The translations under genes and the position numbers were made by a program. From Azovibrio restrictus (GTDB lineage: Bacteria > Bacteroidota > Bacteroidia > Chitinophagales > Chitinophagaceae): a stretch of 64,000 nucleotides of DNA. The notes beneath the pieces are model-generated. The model made no database searches, was not told the origin of the DNA, and saw only the letters and a list, made by a program, of their open reading frames with translations. Shown here one piece after another: positions 8,109 to 17,060 of this stretch (positions are counted from its first letter, which is position 1; each line of letters opens with the position of its first letter). The stretch spans positions 39,834 through 103,833 of the forward strand of contig JANLJF010000016.1 of the NCBI GenBank assembly GCA_029255605.1, given 5' to 3'.

Positions 8109-8990
8109 TTAACTAAGGCTCAGGATATAATTCTTAACCTGCTGCAAGGAATAAAAAGGTACTATGCGCGGGTGGCTCTGCAGCTTGGTATGCTTCAGCA
8201 TACTGCCCGATACGAGGATGGTAATACCGGGTAATGTTTCGGTCAGTTTCTTCAGATACTTATTGCTGTCAAATTCGGAAGCCACAGATGTAAGGTGGAT
8301 AAAAGCATAGTCCGGCTTTTTCATTTCTGCGGTCAGTTGCACATCTTTTACCGGCGAATTAGGGCCGAGATAGATGGGTTTCTTTCCATGCTTCAGCAAA
8401 AGATAGTGCACATACATCAGGCCTATGTCGTGTATCTCTCCTTCGGGCAGGAATAATAGTACAGACGGGCCGGCATCCGGATTTTTGGGTAGTTGTTCTA
8501 TAGCAAGGGCCAGTTTGCGATACACGATATTACTCATAATATGCTCCTGCGCCGGAAATATGCGGTCGGTCATCCACATGATCCCCACCTTTTCCAGGAA
8601 GGAAAACAGCAAGCGTTCCACAGCCATTTCTATACCGTTCTTTTTAATGTAGGCGGTTATCAGCGCTTCAAAGAGGTCGGTATCCAGGGTCAGCATCGTT
8701 TCCAGCATCTTGTTTACCTGTGCCTGCAGCTGGAATTCCTGGTCATTTATTTTATTGATTACATTATTGATCTCCTCCTCGCTCATTTCCTGTATGCGCG
8801 ATATCTTATAACCGTAATCATTAAGGAGGGCTATGCGCAGCGCATATTTCAGGTCGGTAGCATCATAATACCGGATATTGGTTGGGGTACGCTTAGGCTG
8901 CAATATGCCATAGCGTTGCTCCCATATGCGTATGGTATGTGCTTTGATGCCTGTCAGGTTTTCTATATCCCTGATGCTGAAACGGTTCAT
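8109..8990 (-). CDS. MerR-family regulator with cobalamin-binding domain (CarH/LitR type)
   Basis: The start is set at the ATG 8990 (MNRFSIRDIE), six codons inside the track's GTG start, giving 293 residues. Residues 1-70 are a MerR winged helix (IRIWEQRYGIL, NIRYYD). Residues about 85-165 are the four-helix cap carrying the CarH signature W-x9-EH (W139, E149-H150). Residues about 175-293 are the B12-binding Rossmann domain with E-I-H-D-I-G at 185-190, where the His would be the lower cobalt ligand. CarH proteins repress carotenoid genes in the dark with adenosylcobalamin and release DNA in light. The residue after W139 is Met where Thermus CarH has His. It lies in the crt locus, downstream of the SRPBCC gene. 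Confidence 0.88.
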   Translation of the reverse strand: MNRFSIRDIENLTGIKAHTIRIWEQRYGILQPKRTPTNIRYYDATDLKYALRIALLNDYGYKISRIQEMSEEEINNVINKINDQEFQLQAQVNKMLETMLTLDTDLFEALITAYIKKNGIEMAVERLLFSFLEKVGIMWMTDRIFPAQEHIMSNIVYRKLALAIEQLPKNPDAGPSVLLFLPEGEIHDIGLMYVHYLLLKHGKKPIYLGPNSPVKDVQLTAEMKKPDYAFIHLTSVASEFDSNKYLKKLTETLPGITILVSGSMLKHTKLQSHPRIVPFYSLQQVKNYILSLS

Positions 8991-9026
8991 ATCTGCTGTA
9001 ATACCCACGGTAGTAGCATTTCAAGG

Positions 9027-9518
9027 TTAAACATTCAATGAAACTGAATTGTTTGGCACCTTACTGAAAAGCGATTCGATCTGCCGGTACCGGTAGTCAA
9101 ATATACCTTCTAATTGGCGTTTCAGGAAAAGGCGGTGCGCCAGGTCGCCAATAAAATACAATGGCAGGCGATAATGCACCAGGTCGGTCATCCACACGCC
9201 TTCCGCCGTTGCTTCAAAATAGTGCTGGTGATGCCACAGGCTGTAAGGCCCTATGCGTTGCTCATCCACAAATCTCTTATGGTGTTCTACATGGGTTATT
9301 TCTGTCATCCAGTACAATGGAATACCTAATATGGGCGATACCTTGTAGGTGATGATTTGCCCGGCATAGATGCCATGTTTTGAAGACCCGGATGTGATGC
9401 GGAAGTTCATATAAGACGGCGTAATGGCAGCCAGGTTATCGGGGCTGGAAAAGAAAGCCCACAATTCTTCCATACTGCTATGTATCAGTTGCTTTCGCTC
9501 TATTTTATATACGGCCAT
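9027..9518 (-). CDS. SRPBCC-family ligand-binding protein
   Basis: A 163-residue START/Bet v1-like fold protein without signal peptide. The pattern ERKQLIHSSMEELWAFFSSPDNLAAITP followed by a long strand series and a final amphipathic helix is typical of cyclase/dehydrase-like SRPBCC proteins, which hold hydrophobic ligands in a cavity. It is the first gene of the leftward crt locus, 36 bases ahead of the CarH-type gene. A link to carotenoid or photoprotection metabolism is inferred only from this position. Confidence 0.8.
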   Translation of the reverse strand: MAVYKIERKQLIHSSMEELWAFFSSPDNLAAITPSYMNFRITSGSSKHGIYAGQIITYKVSPILGIPLYWMTEITHVEHHKRFVDEQRIGPYSLWHHQHYFEATAEGVWMTDLVHYRLPLYFIGDLAHRLFLKRQLEGIFDYRYRQIESLFSKVPNNSVSLNV

Positions 9519-9530
9519 GATAATGAAACA

Positions 9531-9553
9531 ATTAAAGCACCATAATGTTTAAT
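9531..9553. promoter_or_regulatory. Operator-like dyad between the SRPBCC and VWA genes
   Basis: ATTAAA (9531-9536) and TTTAAT (9548-9553) flank a centre containing CACCATAA (9538-9545). The same eight bases lie in the centre of the dyad before the sigma-factor gene, at a similar distance from a start codon. It is a candidate binding site for the CarH-type regulator. Confidence 0.45.
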
Positions 9554-9619
9554 GCTACCATAGAGATATACAATAAGCATCGTGCCTGCAAAACAACGTA
9601 ACTTCGGTAAGAGGTTTTT

Positions 9620-10714
9620 ATGAAAGGGATATTATTTACGAAATTTGAGGAAGGGGATAAGCGTACACCATTTCAGAAGTTGCTGGATATTTTTATGGAG
9701 TTGCTGCAATATACCAACGGCGACCCTTCCGAAGCACTGGACTGGTTGACGCAACTGGATGCGCAGTACCATCTTACAGGTGATGATTACGGCATAGGCG
9801 ATTTTATAGAAGACCTGAAACAAAATGGTTACCTGAAAGAAACAGAAGAAACAGGTGCCTACAAGATAACTGCCAAGTCGGAACAAAGCATCCGCAAGCG
9901 CTCGCTCGATGAGATATTTGGCAAGCTGAAGAAAACCAAACAGGGCAACCACCATACTTTTAAAAGCGGGCAGGGCGATGAACTGAACCCCGAAACCCGC
10001 CCCTATGAATTTGGCGATGCGCTGGAAGCTATAGACTATACCGGCAGCCTCAAGAATTCATTTGTAAACCACGGCATAGATGGCTTCACAATGAAGCAGG
10101 ATGACCTTGAAATTCATGAGATGGATTTCAAGACACAAACCTCTACCGTGCTGATGATAGATATCTCTCACTCCATGATATTGTACGGCGAAGACCGTAT
10201 CACCCCTGCCAAGCGGGTGGCTATGGCATTGAGCGAGCTGATAACCACACGCTATCCTAAAGACACGCTGGATATTGTAGTATTTGGCAATGATGCCTGG
10301 CAGATAGAAATGAAAGACCTGCCTTACCTGCAGGTAGGGCCTTATCATACCAATACGGTAGCGGGACTGGAACTGGCAATGGATATACTACGCCGCCGCA
10401 AAAACCCCAATAAGCAGGTGTTTATGATAACGGATGGCAAGCCTACCTGCCTGAAAGTGGGCAACAAATATTACAAGAACAGCTTTGGTATAGATAGTAA
10501 GATACTGAACCGCACGCTGAACCTGGCGGGGCAAATGCGCAGGCTCAAGATACCTGTCATCACCTTTATGATAGCCAACGACCCTTACCTGCAATCGTTC
10601 GTACGCAACTTTACAGAGGTAAATAATGGCAAGGCGTTCTATTCCTCGCTCGATGGTTTGGGCCAGTTTATATTTGAAGATTACGAGCGCAATAAGCGCA
10701 AGCGCGTCAGGTAG
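9620..10714 (+). CDS. von Willebrand factor A domain protein
   Basis: A 364-residue soluble protein. Residues 1-110 are helical and Lys/Glu-rich with no recognised domain. Residues about 175-350 form a VWA fold with a full MIDAS: DISHS for the metal-binding DxSxS and ITDGKP for the later Asp. In bacteria such proteins often work with MoxR-type AAA+ ATPases in metal insertion or complex assembly; no such ATPase is encoded here. It is divergent from the crt locus across 101 bases and convergent with pyrH, 6 bases apart. The function is not known. Confidence 0.8.
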   Translation: MKGILFTKFEEGDKRTPFQKLLDIFMELLQYTNGDPSEALDWLTQLDAQYHLTGDDYGIGDFIEDLKQNGYLKETEETGAYKITAKSEQSIRKRSLDEIFGKLKKTKQGNHHTFKSGQGDELNPETRPYEFGDALEAIDYTGSLKNSFVNHGIDGFTMKQDDLEIHEMDFKTQTSTVLMIDISHSMILYGEDRITPAKRVAMALSELITTRYPKDTLDIVVFGNDAWQIEMKDLPYLQVGPYHTNTVAGLELAMDILRRRKNPNKQVFMITDGKPTCLKVGNKYYKNSFGIDSKILNRTLNLAGQMRRLKIPVITFMIANDPYLQSFVRNFTEVNNGKAFYSSLDGLGQFIFEDYERNKRKRVR

Positions 10715-10720
10715 CGGTTA

Positions 10721-11431
10721 TCAGCTTACCAGCGTACCCAGCGATTTGCCTTCAATCACACTTTGCAGGTTGCCCGGTGTGTTCATATCAAACACGATGA
10801 TGGGCAGGTTATTTTCCTGGCACAATGTGAAGGCGGTCATATCCATCACCTTCAGGCCTTGGCTGATAACCTCTGAAAAGGTAAGTTTTTCGAAGCGTTT
10901 AGCGGTTGGGTCTTTTTCAGGGTCGGCAGTATAGATGCCATCTACACGTGTACCTTTCAATATCACATCGGCATTTATTTCTATAGCTCTTAGTGAGCCG
11001 GCAGTATCTGTAGTGAAGTATGGATTACCCGTACCTGCGCCGAAGATAACTACACGGCCTTTTTCCAGGTGGCGGATGGCACGGCGGCGGATGTAAGGCT
11101 CTGCTACCTGCTCCATTTTTATAGCGCTTTGCAGGCGTGTTTTAACGCCTATCTTTTCCAGCGATGCCTGCAGTGCCATACCGTTGATAACGGTGGCCAG
11201 CATGCCCATATAGTCGCCCTGCGCACGCTCGATGCCGGTTTCAGCCTCGTTCATACCGCGATATATATTACCGCCGCCTATAACTACGGCTACCTGCACG
11301 CCCAGGTCGCTGATGGCCTTTATATCAATAGCATACTGCTCCAGCATTTTCGGATCGAGCCCATAGCTGCGGTCACCCATTAAAGATTCACCAGATAATT
11401 TCAGCAGCACTCTATTGTATTTAGGAAGCAT
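10721..11431 (-). CDS. pyrH: Uridylate kinase
   Basis: The 236-residue amino-acid-kinase-fold enzyme phosphorylates UMP to UDP. Diagnostic motifs are [17 protein letters not shown] at the N-terminus, [11 protein letters not shown] for phosphate binding, and [21 protein letters not shown] near the C-terminus. Full length with an unambiguous start. It is alone here; the usual tsf/frr neighbours of other phyla are absent. Confidence 0.97.
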   Translation of the reverse strand: MLPKYNRVLLKLSGESLMGDRSYGLDPKMLEQYAIDIKAISDLGVQVAVVIGGGNIYRGMNEAETGIERAQGDYMGMLATVINGMALQASLEKIGVKTRLQSAIKMEQVAEPYIRRRAIRHLEKGRVVIFGAGTGNPYFTTDTAGSLRAIEINADVILKGTRVDGIYTADPEKDPTAKRFEKLTFSEVISQGLKVMDMTAFTLCQENNLPIIVFDMNTPGNLQSVIEGKSLGTLVS

Positions 11432-11491
11432 TTTGGAAGGCTATAATTTGCTGCAAAGAAAGAAAATAAATTCCTAAAATGGTACATAGGT

Positions 11492-13291
11492 TTAATCCTT
11501 AAATGACCAGACTTCCATGTGTTTCACCAGCAACCATTTGTCGCTGCCGGGGTTCTTCAGGTAGATGTCCACTTTTCGGGCTTCGTCGTAGGCAATGCTT
11601 ACATCAAAGGAAAAATCTTTGGTCTCGTTATCATTCAGGAAGCGGTGTATGCGCAGCATCCGTGTGCGCAACACATTATTGTCTTTATCCAAAAACTGGG
11701 CGGTAAACTGCGGCATTTTCCATTGTGTCCACTCTTTACCGCCGGTGCTGATGGTGGCCTTTATCCTGAGCCAGTTGGCCGCATTTTTATCTACCGGCAA
11801 GCTGAACTTATTACTGAATTCCATACCGCTGCCGATGTAGAATGAGTCTTCAGGATGGATATCCGTATTGAAGTCGTGGGTGTAGATTAGCTTCAGGTTT
11901 TCAGGGGTGCCTGAAAAAAGCTCGTCTGTATCTTTCAGCTTTTCCACTTCATCCCTGTTCTCAATATGCCAGCGGCCTACCACGCGCCAGTAATAGGCAC
12001 GGCTCATGCCGTCAGAATCGTACAGCCCTGGTGCCGCATGGGCGTTCACCGTAAACCATACATTGACATAGCAGAACAGTATGATGAAAGGCGTGAGCAT
12101 CCACCTCAACACTTTACGTTCTGCCAGTTGCTGTAGCAGGTAGCCCAGCGGTAAGAACATAAAAGGATAGCTCTGTATCATAGCCCTGCCACCAGTGCCA
12201 CCATACCACCATATATCCCATGCAGATACAATATACAGGTTCAGCAGGCAGAAGGACAGGATGGCTACTTTGTTGCGCCCCCGCTTCAGGAAGGGGATAA
12301 TGCCTATCAAAGAAAAGAGCATGACAGGTGTATAGGTAAGCCAGCCGCTGCGTGCGCTCAATGTATAGTCGAACAGGTGCGGATGCAGCCATGAAAAGGT
12401 CTTGTCGCTGCCATAGCTGTATACCAGCCAGTGGCTACTGGCATATTTCCAGTATATGAGTTGTATGCTGCCGATGAGTATAACGCATACGACGGCTACC
12501 GTTAGTTTGGATAAGTGCGTTTTGAAAAACAGTATCTTCCCCTTGATAGCTGTAGCAGATATAGACTCCATATCCCATAGCAAGGGTATCAGCGCGCATA
12601 TCATTTCAGAAGGGCGGATGAGTATGGCAAGGCCGCATAATACACCTATGGCTATCGCATATTTATAATCAGGCTTCTTATAGAAGCGGATGACACACAG
12701 CAACAGCAGGGCATAGAGTGTAAACAACCAGGCATGCGTTTGTGCACCATCTATAGCCGAGTAGTTAAGATAGTTGCTACCAATGACCAGTATGAGCAGC
12801 AGAATGGCCGTTACCTTATCTGAAAAATAATGGAGCAGCACCCTTCTGTATAGCCACACGCCCAGCAGCGATATGAGCAGGCTGCCTACCTGCATGGCAA
12901 ACTGGTAGGGCTTTGAAAACCCATCGGCTGGGTAACCTAACGGTTCTGCAGAAAGATGTGCGATGGTAAATAACGGCAGGTACATGAACGCCATACCGCT
13001 GGAATAGGTCATTACGCAACTGCCATCTGCCGCACGGGTAAACTGCATGATCTCAGGAGTAGGCTCATACTTCTGTCGTATGCTATCTGCAAAGGATTGG
13101 TACTTGAGGTCTTTATAGATAAAGATAGAAGGCAGGTACCAGTAATAACCGCTTACATCCCAGCCTATAGCTGCTTCGCCCTGCCGCTTATCCCATTTGG
13201 GATAAAAGATGAAACAGCAATACAGCATTACAGTGGTGCAGAGCAAGTAAGCTATTTTCGATAGCATATAGATAGATAGGTTAGGCAACAT
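11492..13291 (-). CDS. Polytopic membrane protein, GT-C glycosyltransferase-like, with C-terminal beta domain
   Basis: About 600 residues. The N-terminal 420 contain roughly ten hydrophobic segments separated by short loops, an arrangement like ArnT/PMT-family lipid-linked sugar transferases. An early periplasmic loop carries acidic residues (IGWDVSGYYWYLP). The last 150 residues (from about LKLIYTHDF) look like a beta-sandwich, possibly carbohydrate-binding. The track start (13303) lies inside the gcvT terminator hairpin, so 13291 (MLPNLSIYM) or 13267 (MLSKIAYLL) is more likely. The substrate is unknown; it could act in lipid-A or exopolysaccharide modification. Confidence 0.6.
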   Translation of the reverse strand: MLPNLSIYMLSKIAYLLCTTVMLYCCFIFYPKWDKRQGEAAIGWDVSGYYWYLPSIFIYKDLKYQSFADSIRQKYEPTPEIMQFTRAADGSCVMTYSSGMAFMYLPLFTIAHLSAEPLGYPADGFSKPYQFAMQVGSLLISLLGVWLYRRVLLHYFSDKVTAILLLILVIGSNYLNYSAIDGAQTHAWLFTLYALLLLCVIRFYKKPDYKYAIAIGVLCGLAILIRPSEMICALIPLLWDMESISATAIKGKILFFKTHLSKLTVAVVCVILIGSIQLIYWKYASSHWLVYSYGSDKTFSWLHPHLFDYTLSARSGWLTYTPVMLFSLIGIIPFLKRGRNKVAILSFCLLNLYIVSAWDIWWYGGTGGRAMIQSYPFMFLPLGYLLQQLAERKVLRWMLTPFIILFCYVNVWFTVNAHAAPGLYDSDGMSRAYYWRVVGRWHIENRDEVEKLKDTDELFSGTPENLKLIYTHDFNTDIHPEDSFYIGSGMEFSNKFSLPVDKNAANWLRIKATISTGGKEWTQWKMPQFTAQFLDKDNNVLRTRMLRIHRFLNDNETKDFSFDVSIAYDEARKVDIYLKNPGSDKWLLVKHMEVWSFKD

Positions 13292-13292
13292 G

Positions 13293-13322
13293 AAAATAGC
13301 CATTCAAATCTGAATGGCTATT
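13293..13322 (-). terminator. Terminator after gcvT
   Basis: AATAGCCATTCA (13295-13306) pairs perfectly with TGAATGGCTATT (13311-13322) across a 4-base loop, with a short T run on the minus strand. It lies just ahead of the next leftward gene. Confidence 0.7.
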
Positions 13323-13349
13323 CATTTACTGTCTGTGCAGTGTCATTTT

Positions 13350-14435
13350 TTATGCGAAAGGCATTTTTACTACCTGTGCCTTCAGTGCTTTGTCGCGAAC
13401 GATAACAAACACATCCGAACCTTCGGCAGCAAAGTCTTTGCGCACATAGGCCATACCTATAGCCTTGCTCAGGCTTGGTGCCTGTGTGCCCGATGTGATG
13501 TAGCCTATCTCTTCGCCTTCTGCATCCTGTATTTTATAGCCATGGCGGGGAATGCCTTTGTCTATCATTTCGAGGCCTACCAGCTTGCGGGTTACGCCTT
13601 CTGCTTTTTGTTTTTCCAATATCTCCCTGGCTGTAAAGTCTTTAGTGAACTTAGTGATCCAACCCAGGCCGGCTTCCAGCGGGTTGGTAGTATCATCTAT
13701 ATCATTGCCATACAATGCAAAGCCCATTTCCAGGCGTAGGGTATCGCGGGCCGCCAGGCCTATTGGCTTCATGCCGCCTGCTGCACCGGCTTCAAATATT
13801 TTGTTCCAGATTGTTTCGGCATTGTTGTCTTTATCTTCAAAATATATTTCAACACCACCGGCACCGGTATAACCTGTAGCGCTTACTATTACGTTTTCGA
13901 TGCCTGCAAATGTGCCTTTTGTAAAGGTGTAATATTTCAGGTTGGTGATGTCCATATCCGTAAGCGGCTGCAGGTACTGCACTGCCTTAGGGCCCTGTAC
14001 GGCCAGCAGGCCTGTTTTGTCAGATATGTTGTGCATTTCCACACCATCTGTATTGTGCTTGCTTATCCAGTTCCAGTCTTTTTCTATATTCGATGCATTC
14101 ACCACCAGCATATAGCTTTCATTCTGTTTCAGGCAGTACACCAGCAGGTCATCTACGATACCACCATTCTCATTAGGCAGGCAAGAGTATTGAGCTTTAC
14201 CATCCGTCAGTTTGCTGGCATCGTTGCTGGTAACACGCTGTATCAGGTCCAGTGCTTTAGGGCCTTTCAGGATAAATTCGCCCATATGGCTTACATCAAA
14301 TACACCGGCATTGCTGCGCACCGTGTGGTGCTCTTCATTGATGCCGCTGTAAGAGATAGGCATGTTGTAGCCAGCGAACTCTGCCATTTTAGCGCCCAGC
14401 GCTATATGCTTTTGTGTGAATGGTGTATTTTTCAT
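13350..14435 (-). CDS. gcvT: Aminomethyltransferase, glycine cleavage system T protein
   Basis: A 361-residue folate-dependent enzyme that releases ammonia from the aminomethyl-lipoyl H protein and forms methylene-tetrahydrofolate. The N-terminal [32 protein letters not shown] and the central [15 protein letters not shown] are family signatures; [22 protein letters not shown] is also typical. GcvH and GcvP are not in the window. A -7 box lies about 30 bases upstream. Confidence 0.97.
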   Translation of the reverse strand: MKNTPFTQKHIALGAKMAEFAGYNMPISYSGINEEHHTVRSNAGVFDVSHMGEFILKGPKALDLIQRVTSNDASKLTDGKAQYSCLPNENGGIVDDLLVYCLKQNESYMLVVNASNIEKDWNWISKHNTDGVEMHNISDKTGLLAVQGPKAVQYLQPLTDMDITNLKYYTFTKGTFAGIENVIVSATGYTGAGGVEIYFEDKDNNAETIWNKIFEAGAAGGMKPIGLAARDTLRLEMGFALYGNDIDDTTNPLEAGLGWITKFTKDFTAREILEKQKAEGVTRKLVGLEMIDKGIPRHGYKIQDAEGEEIGYITSGTQAPSLSKAIGMAYVRKDFAAEGSDVFVIVRDKALKAQVVKMPFA

Positions 14436-14466
14436 TAACAGTTGGTTATGTATATGATTTTGCGGG

Positions 14467-14474
14467 CAAAGATA
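14467..14474 (-). promoter_or_regulatory. -7 promoter box of gcvT
   Basis: TATCTTTG on the minus strand, matching the Bacteroidetes TAnnTTTG box, about 32 bases before the gcvT start codon. Confidence 0.6.
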
Positions 14475-14478
14475 ACAG

Positions 14479-14500
14479 TTTGTTGTGTTTTGTTGTGAAA
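14479..14500 (-). repeat. 22-base repeat shared with the grpE upstream region
   Basis: Minus-strand copy of an A/C-rich element containing cacaacaaaacacaacaaa. The same 22 bases occur on the plus strand at 45940-45961. It lies just upstream of the gcvT -7 box. Confidence 0.6.
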
Positions 14501-14758
14501 TACTGATTTTTCCTGATTCTATATATCTGGTAAACTATAATTGTTCCGGATTGTTCCGGTTTTACGGGAATCAATTTTTCGGTTCCCGGTAGGTTTATAG
14601 ACTTTATTCATTTGCCTGAGGTTTCTGCCGGTGTGGTGTACGAAAACGTACCGTCTAAAACACTTAGCTTTACGAATATTGAGCTATTATTAACGTATGA
14701 ACGCTGAATAATACAATAGCAAATTTACAATAATATACTGAGTACATAAAATATACTT

Positions 14759-15376
14759 ATGCCTGCCGAAACAAGCCTGCCTGCGTATCATGAACATCTA
14801 TCGAAAGATAAAAAGCTGGCACCCCTTGTGGCCGCATTCCCCGACCTGCAACTGAAACGAAGAAAGAACATATGCCTGTATCTATGCGCGGCCATTATGA
14901 GCCAGCAGCTATCTACCAAGGTGGCCGATGTGATCTATAAACGCTTCCTGGCACTATATGACGACAAAGAGCCTACGCCCGAACAGATTGTGGCGACACC
15001 CCCTGCAACCTTGCGCGGCATAGGGCTTTCCAATGCAAAAGTGAGCTATGTGCAGAATGTAGCACAATATGCCATAGATAATGGCATGGATGATAAGAAG
15101 CTATATAAGATGAGCAATGAGGAAGTGATGGACTTCCTGCTGCCTATAAAAGGTGTGGGCAGGTGGACGGTGGAGATGCTACTGATGTTTGCCCTGGGTA
15201 GGGAGGACGTGTTTGCCATAGATGACCTGGGCATACAGCAGGGCATGATAAAGCTATATAAGCTGGATGCTACCGATAAAAAGAAACTGAAAGAAAAGAT
15301 GCTGAAAATATCGGCTAAATGGAGCCCCTACCGCACCTACGCCTGCATGATGCTGTGGCGCTGGAAGGATAATTAA
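14759..15376 (+). CDS. DNA-3-methyladenine glycosylase II-like HhH-GPD protein
   Basis: A 205-residue base-excision enzyme that removes alkylated purines from DNA. The helix-hairpin-helix is seen at LPIKGVGRWTVEMLLMFALG, and the catalytic Asp at VFAIDDLGIQQG about 20 residues later. IMSQQLSTKVADVIYKRF matches the helical core. It lacks the N-terminal beta domain of E. coli AlkA and resembles the compact forms. A perfect hairpin terminator includes its stop codon. Confidence 0.9.
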   Translation: MPAETSLPAYHEHLSKDKKLAPLVAAFPDLQLKRRKNICLYLCAAIMSQQLSTKVADVIYKRFLALYDDKEPTPEQIVATPPATLRGIGLSNAKVSYVQNVAQYAIDNGMDDKKLYKMSNEEVMDFLLPIKGVGRWTVEMLLMFALGREDVFAIDDLGIQQGMIKLYKLDATDKKKLKEKMLKISAKWSPYRTYACMMLWRWKDN

Positions 15377-15402
15377 GAAAGGCAGCCTAAGCTGCCTTTC
15401 TT
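15375..15402. terminator. Bidirectional terminator
   Basis: AAGAAAGGCAGC (15375-15386) and GCTGCCTTTCTT (15391-15402) form a perfect 12-base stem with loop CTAA between two convergent genes. Confidence 0.8.
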
Positions 15403-15430
15403 AATTATGATAAAGTAATAATGCATGCTT

Positions 15431-16039
15431 TTATAGCTTGTTTACTTTAATAGTTTTAGTATTTACACCATCGGTATATTTTACCAGGTACAGCCCCGGT
15501 GCCATGCCGGAAAGATTAACATGGGCATAGCGGCCGAATGTATTGGTTTGCGCTACTACAGAGCCTAACAGCGAAGTGACGATGATATTTCCCCTGCCAT
15601 TGTATTGCTCGGGCAGTACGATGTTCAGCTTATCAGTAGTAGGATTAGGATATGCTGTTATGGTAAACTCAGGTTGTTTGGTAACCGTGTTGACACTAGA
15701 TGGATCGGGCGTAGCGAAAGATTCACATACCCAGGCGGACGTGCCCGAAGAACAAATGGCCCGCACACAAAAGTAATAAGTATGATTGGGGTCTAACCCT
15801 TGCAGCGATACTGCATTGCTGGTAGTGTAAGTGCCGGGTGTTTGCTGCGGATTAGGGGGTGTCAGTGATACAAAATATTCGTACTGGATAATATCAGAAA
15901 TAGCACTCCACGAAACGGTAGCAGATGTAGGTGCGGGTACTTTATTGAAGTTTGTTATCTCGCATTGTGCAAAGGCACTAAACGATGAAAAAATAAGAGC
16001 AATGACAGCAAGTGTGGTAGTGCGTAAAGAAAAGTTCAT
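15431..16039 (-). CDS. Small secreted protein: Fn3 domain plus T9SS sorting domain
   Basis: 202 residues. Residues 1-24 are a signal peptide ending AFAQ. Residues about 25-115 form a fibronectin type III domain (ATVSWSAISDIIQYEYFVS, HTYYFCVRAICSSGTSAW). After a short linker comes a type A C-terminal sorting domain, ITAYPNPTTDKLNIVL to GLYLVKYTDGVNTKTIKVNKL. It should be exported by Sec, then passed through the type IX system and anchored or released at the surface. No enzyme domain is present. It is a likely relative of the next leftward gene upstream. Confidence 0.85.
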   Translation of the reverse strand: MNFSLRTTTLAVIALIFSSFSAFAQCEITNFNKVPAPTSATVSWSAISDIIQYEYFVSLTPPNPQQTPGTYTTSNAVSLQGLDPNHTYYFCVRAICSSGTSAWVCESFATPDPSSVNTVTKQPEFTITAYPNPTTDKLNIVLPEQYNGRGNIIVTSLLGSVVAQTNTFGRYAHVNLSGMAPGLYLVKYTDGVNTKTIKVNKL

Positions 16040-16071
16040 AAGCTTAGGTTTTAGAACTCCTAATATACTAA

Positions 16072-16935
16072 TTATTTCTTATGAATCCTGCTTGTTTCCA
16101 TTTGCCCGTTATGCAGGTAGCGTAACAGGTAGAGCCCGGCGGGTAAATCGCTTATATCCATCTGTGTTTCTTCAGGCATATGGTTACCTGCCCATACCCT
16201 GCTGCCCATAGCGTTCACTACTTCCAGCATGCCGCCGGCATGGGTAAAGCTGAGATAGAGCGTATTGGTAGCGGGGTTTGGATATGCTTTGAAGAGGCCT
16301 CCGTTTTGCTGCACCTGCGCTATGCCTACGGAATAAGCACTGAAGAACATATGTACGGGCGACCATGGTGAGAAAACACCACTACCGCAATCGGTACGTA
16401 CAAAGACATGATACATCTGTGCCGGTAACAGGCTGCGGACAATCAATCCATTGGTATCAATAGGTGTACCGGCATCGGCAGCTGTGGGCACATCGGCAGA
16501 GGTATCTACGATGTATTGATAGTTGGCATTGGGTGCTACAGCGGTCCAGCTGATAACGGCCGTATCAGCACCTATATTGGTAACATTTATAGTGCCCGGC
16601 ATGCCGCAGGGCGTAGAAAAATTGAGGGAAACCCAGGGGGTGAATGTACTACCGCCACAATCGGTACGGTGCCATGCCGTGTGTGCAATGCCCGGGGTCA
16701 GTCCGCCAACGCCCACAGTAAGAGAGCCGGTAGAAGTACCTGTGGCAGGTTGCGGTGCAGTAGCAGGCAATACCGCATATTCATATACGCCCGCACCGGC
16801 ACTTCCCCATGCCAGGGTAACACTATCGGCATGGACATCCAATATAGAAGGAACGGCAGGGGTACACTGTGCGTGTGTACGAACAGTAGTGAAAACGGTA
16901 AGCAGGGTACAGGCAACAAGTATTTTTTTATTCAT
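16072..16935 (-). CDS. Secreted protein: two Fn3 domains plus T9SS sorting domain
   Basis: 287 residues. A signal peptide ends near THAQ (residue 23). Two Fn3-like repeats follow, each with the cue TDCGSG(V/S)F-PW, then a sorting domain from FKAYPNPATNTLYLSF to GLYLLRYLHNGQMETSRIHKK. Same design as the gene 32 bases downstream with one more Fn3 repeat, so the pair looks like a local duplication. A role as a surface adhesin or matrix protein is inference from domain type. Confidence 0.85.
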   Translation of the reverse strand: MNKKILVACTLLTVFTTVRTHAQCTPAVPSILDVHADSVTLAWGSAGAGVYEYAVLPATAPQPATGTSTGSLTVGVGGLTPGIAHTAWHRTDCGGSTFTPWVSLNFSTPCGMPGTINVTNIGADTAVISWTAVAPNANYQYIVDTSADVPTAADAGTPIDTNGLIVRSLLPAQMYHVFVRTDCGSGVFSPWSPVHMFFSAYSVGIAQVQQNGGLFKAYPNPATNTLYLSFTHAGGMLEVVNAMGSRVWAGNHMPEETQMDISDLPAGLYLLRYLHNGQMETSRIHKK

Positions 16936-17060
16936 GCTATCGGCTTTGATACTAAGATAAGGTAAAGCGCAGATATAGTAATTTTCAATCGGTTATGAGT
17001 GGTAAAAGATTGATAATCGTGTTTTTCGGCTGTAAATGCTATTTTTATAACTAAGGCATT

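Larger units (their letters stand above)
14436..14758. other. 323-base intergenic region between gcvT and the glycosylase gene
   Basis: It holds the gcvT promoter and a 22-base element also found upstream of grpE. It also contains a direct repeat ATTGTTCCGG-ATTGTTCCGG (about 14538-14557) followed by CGGGAATC and GGTTCCCGG, which could fold together. No ORF or RNA gene is apparent. Confidence 0.5.
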
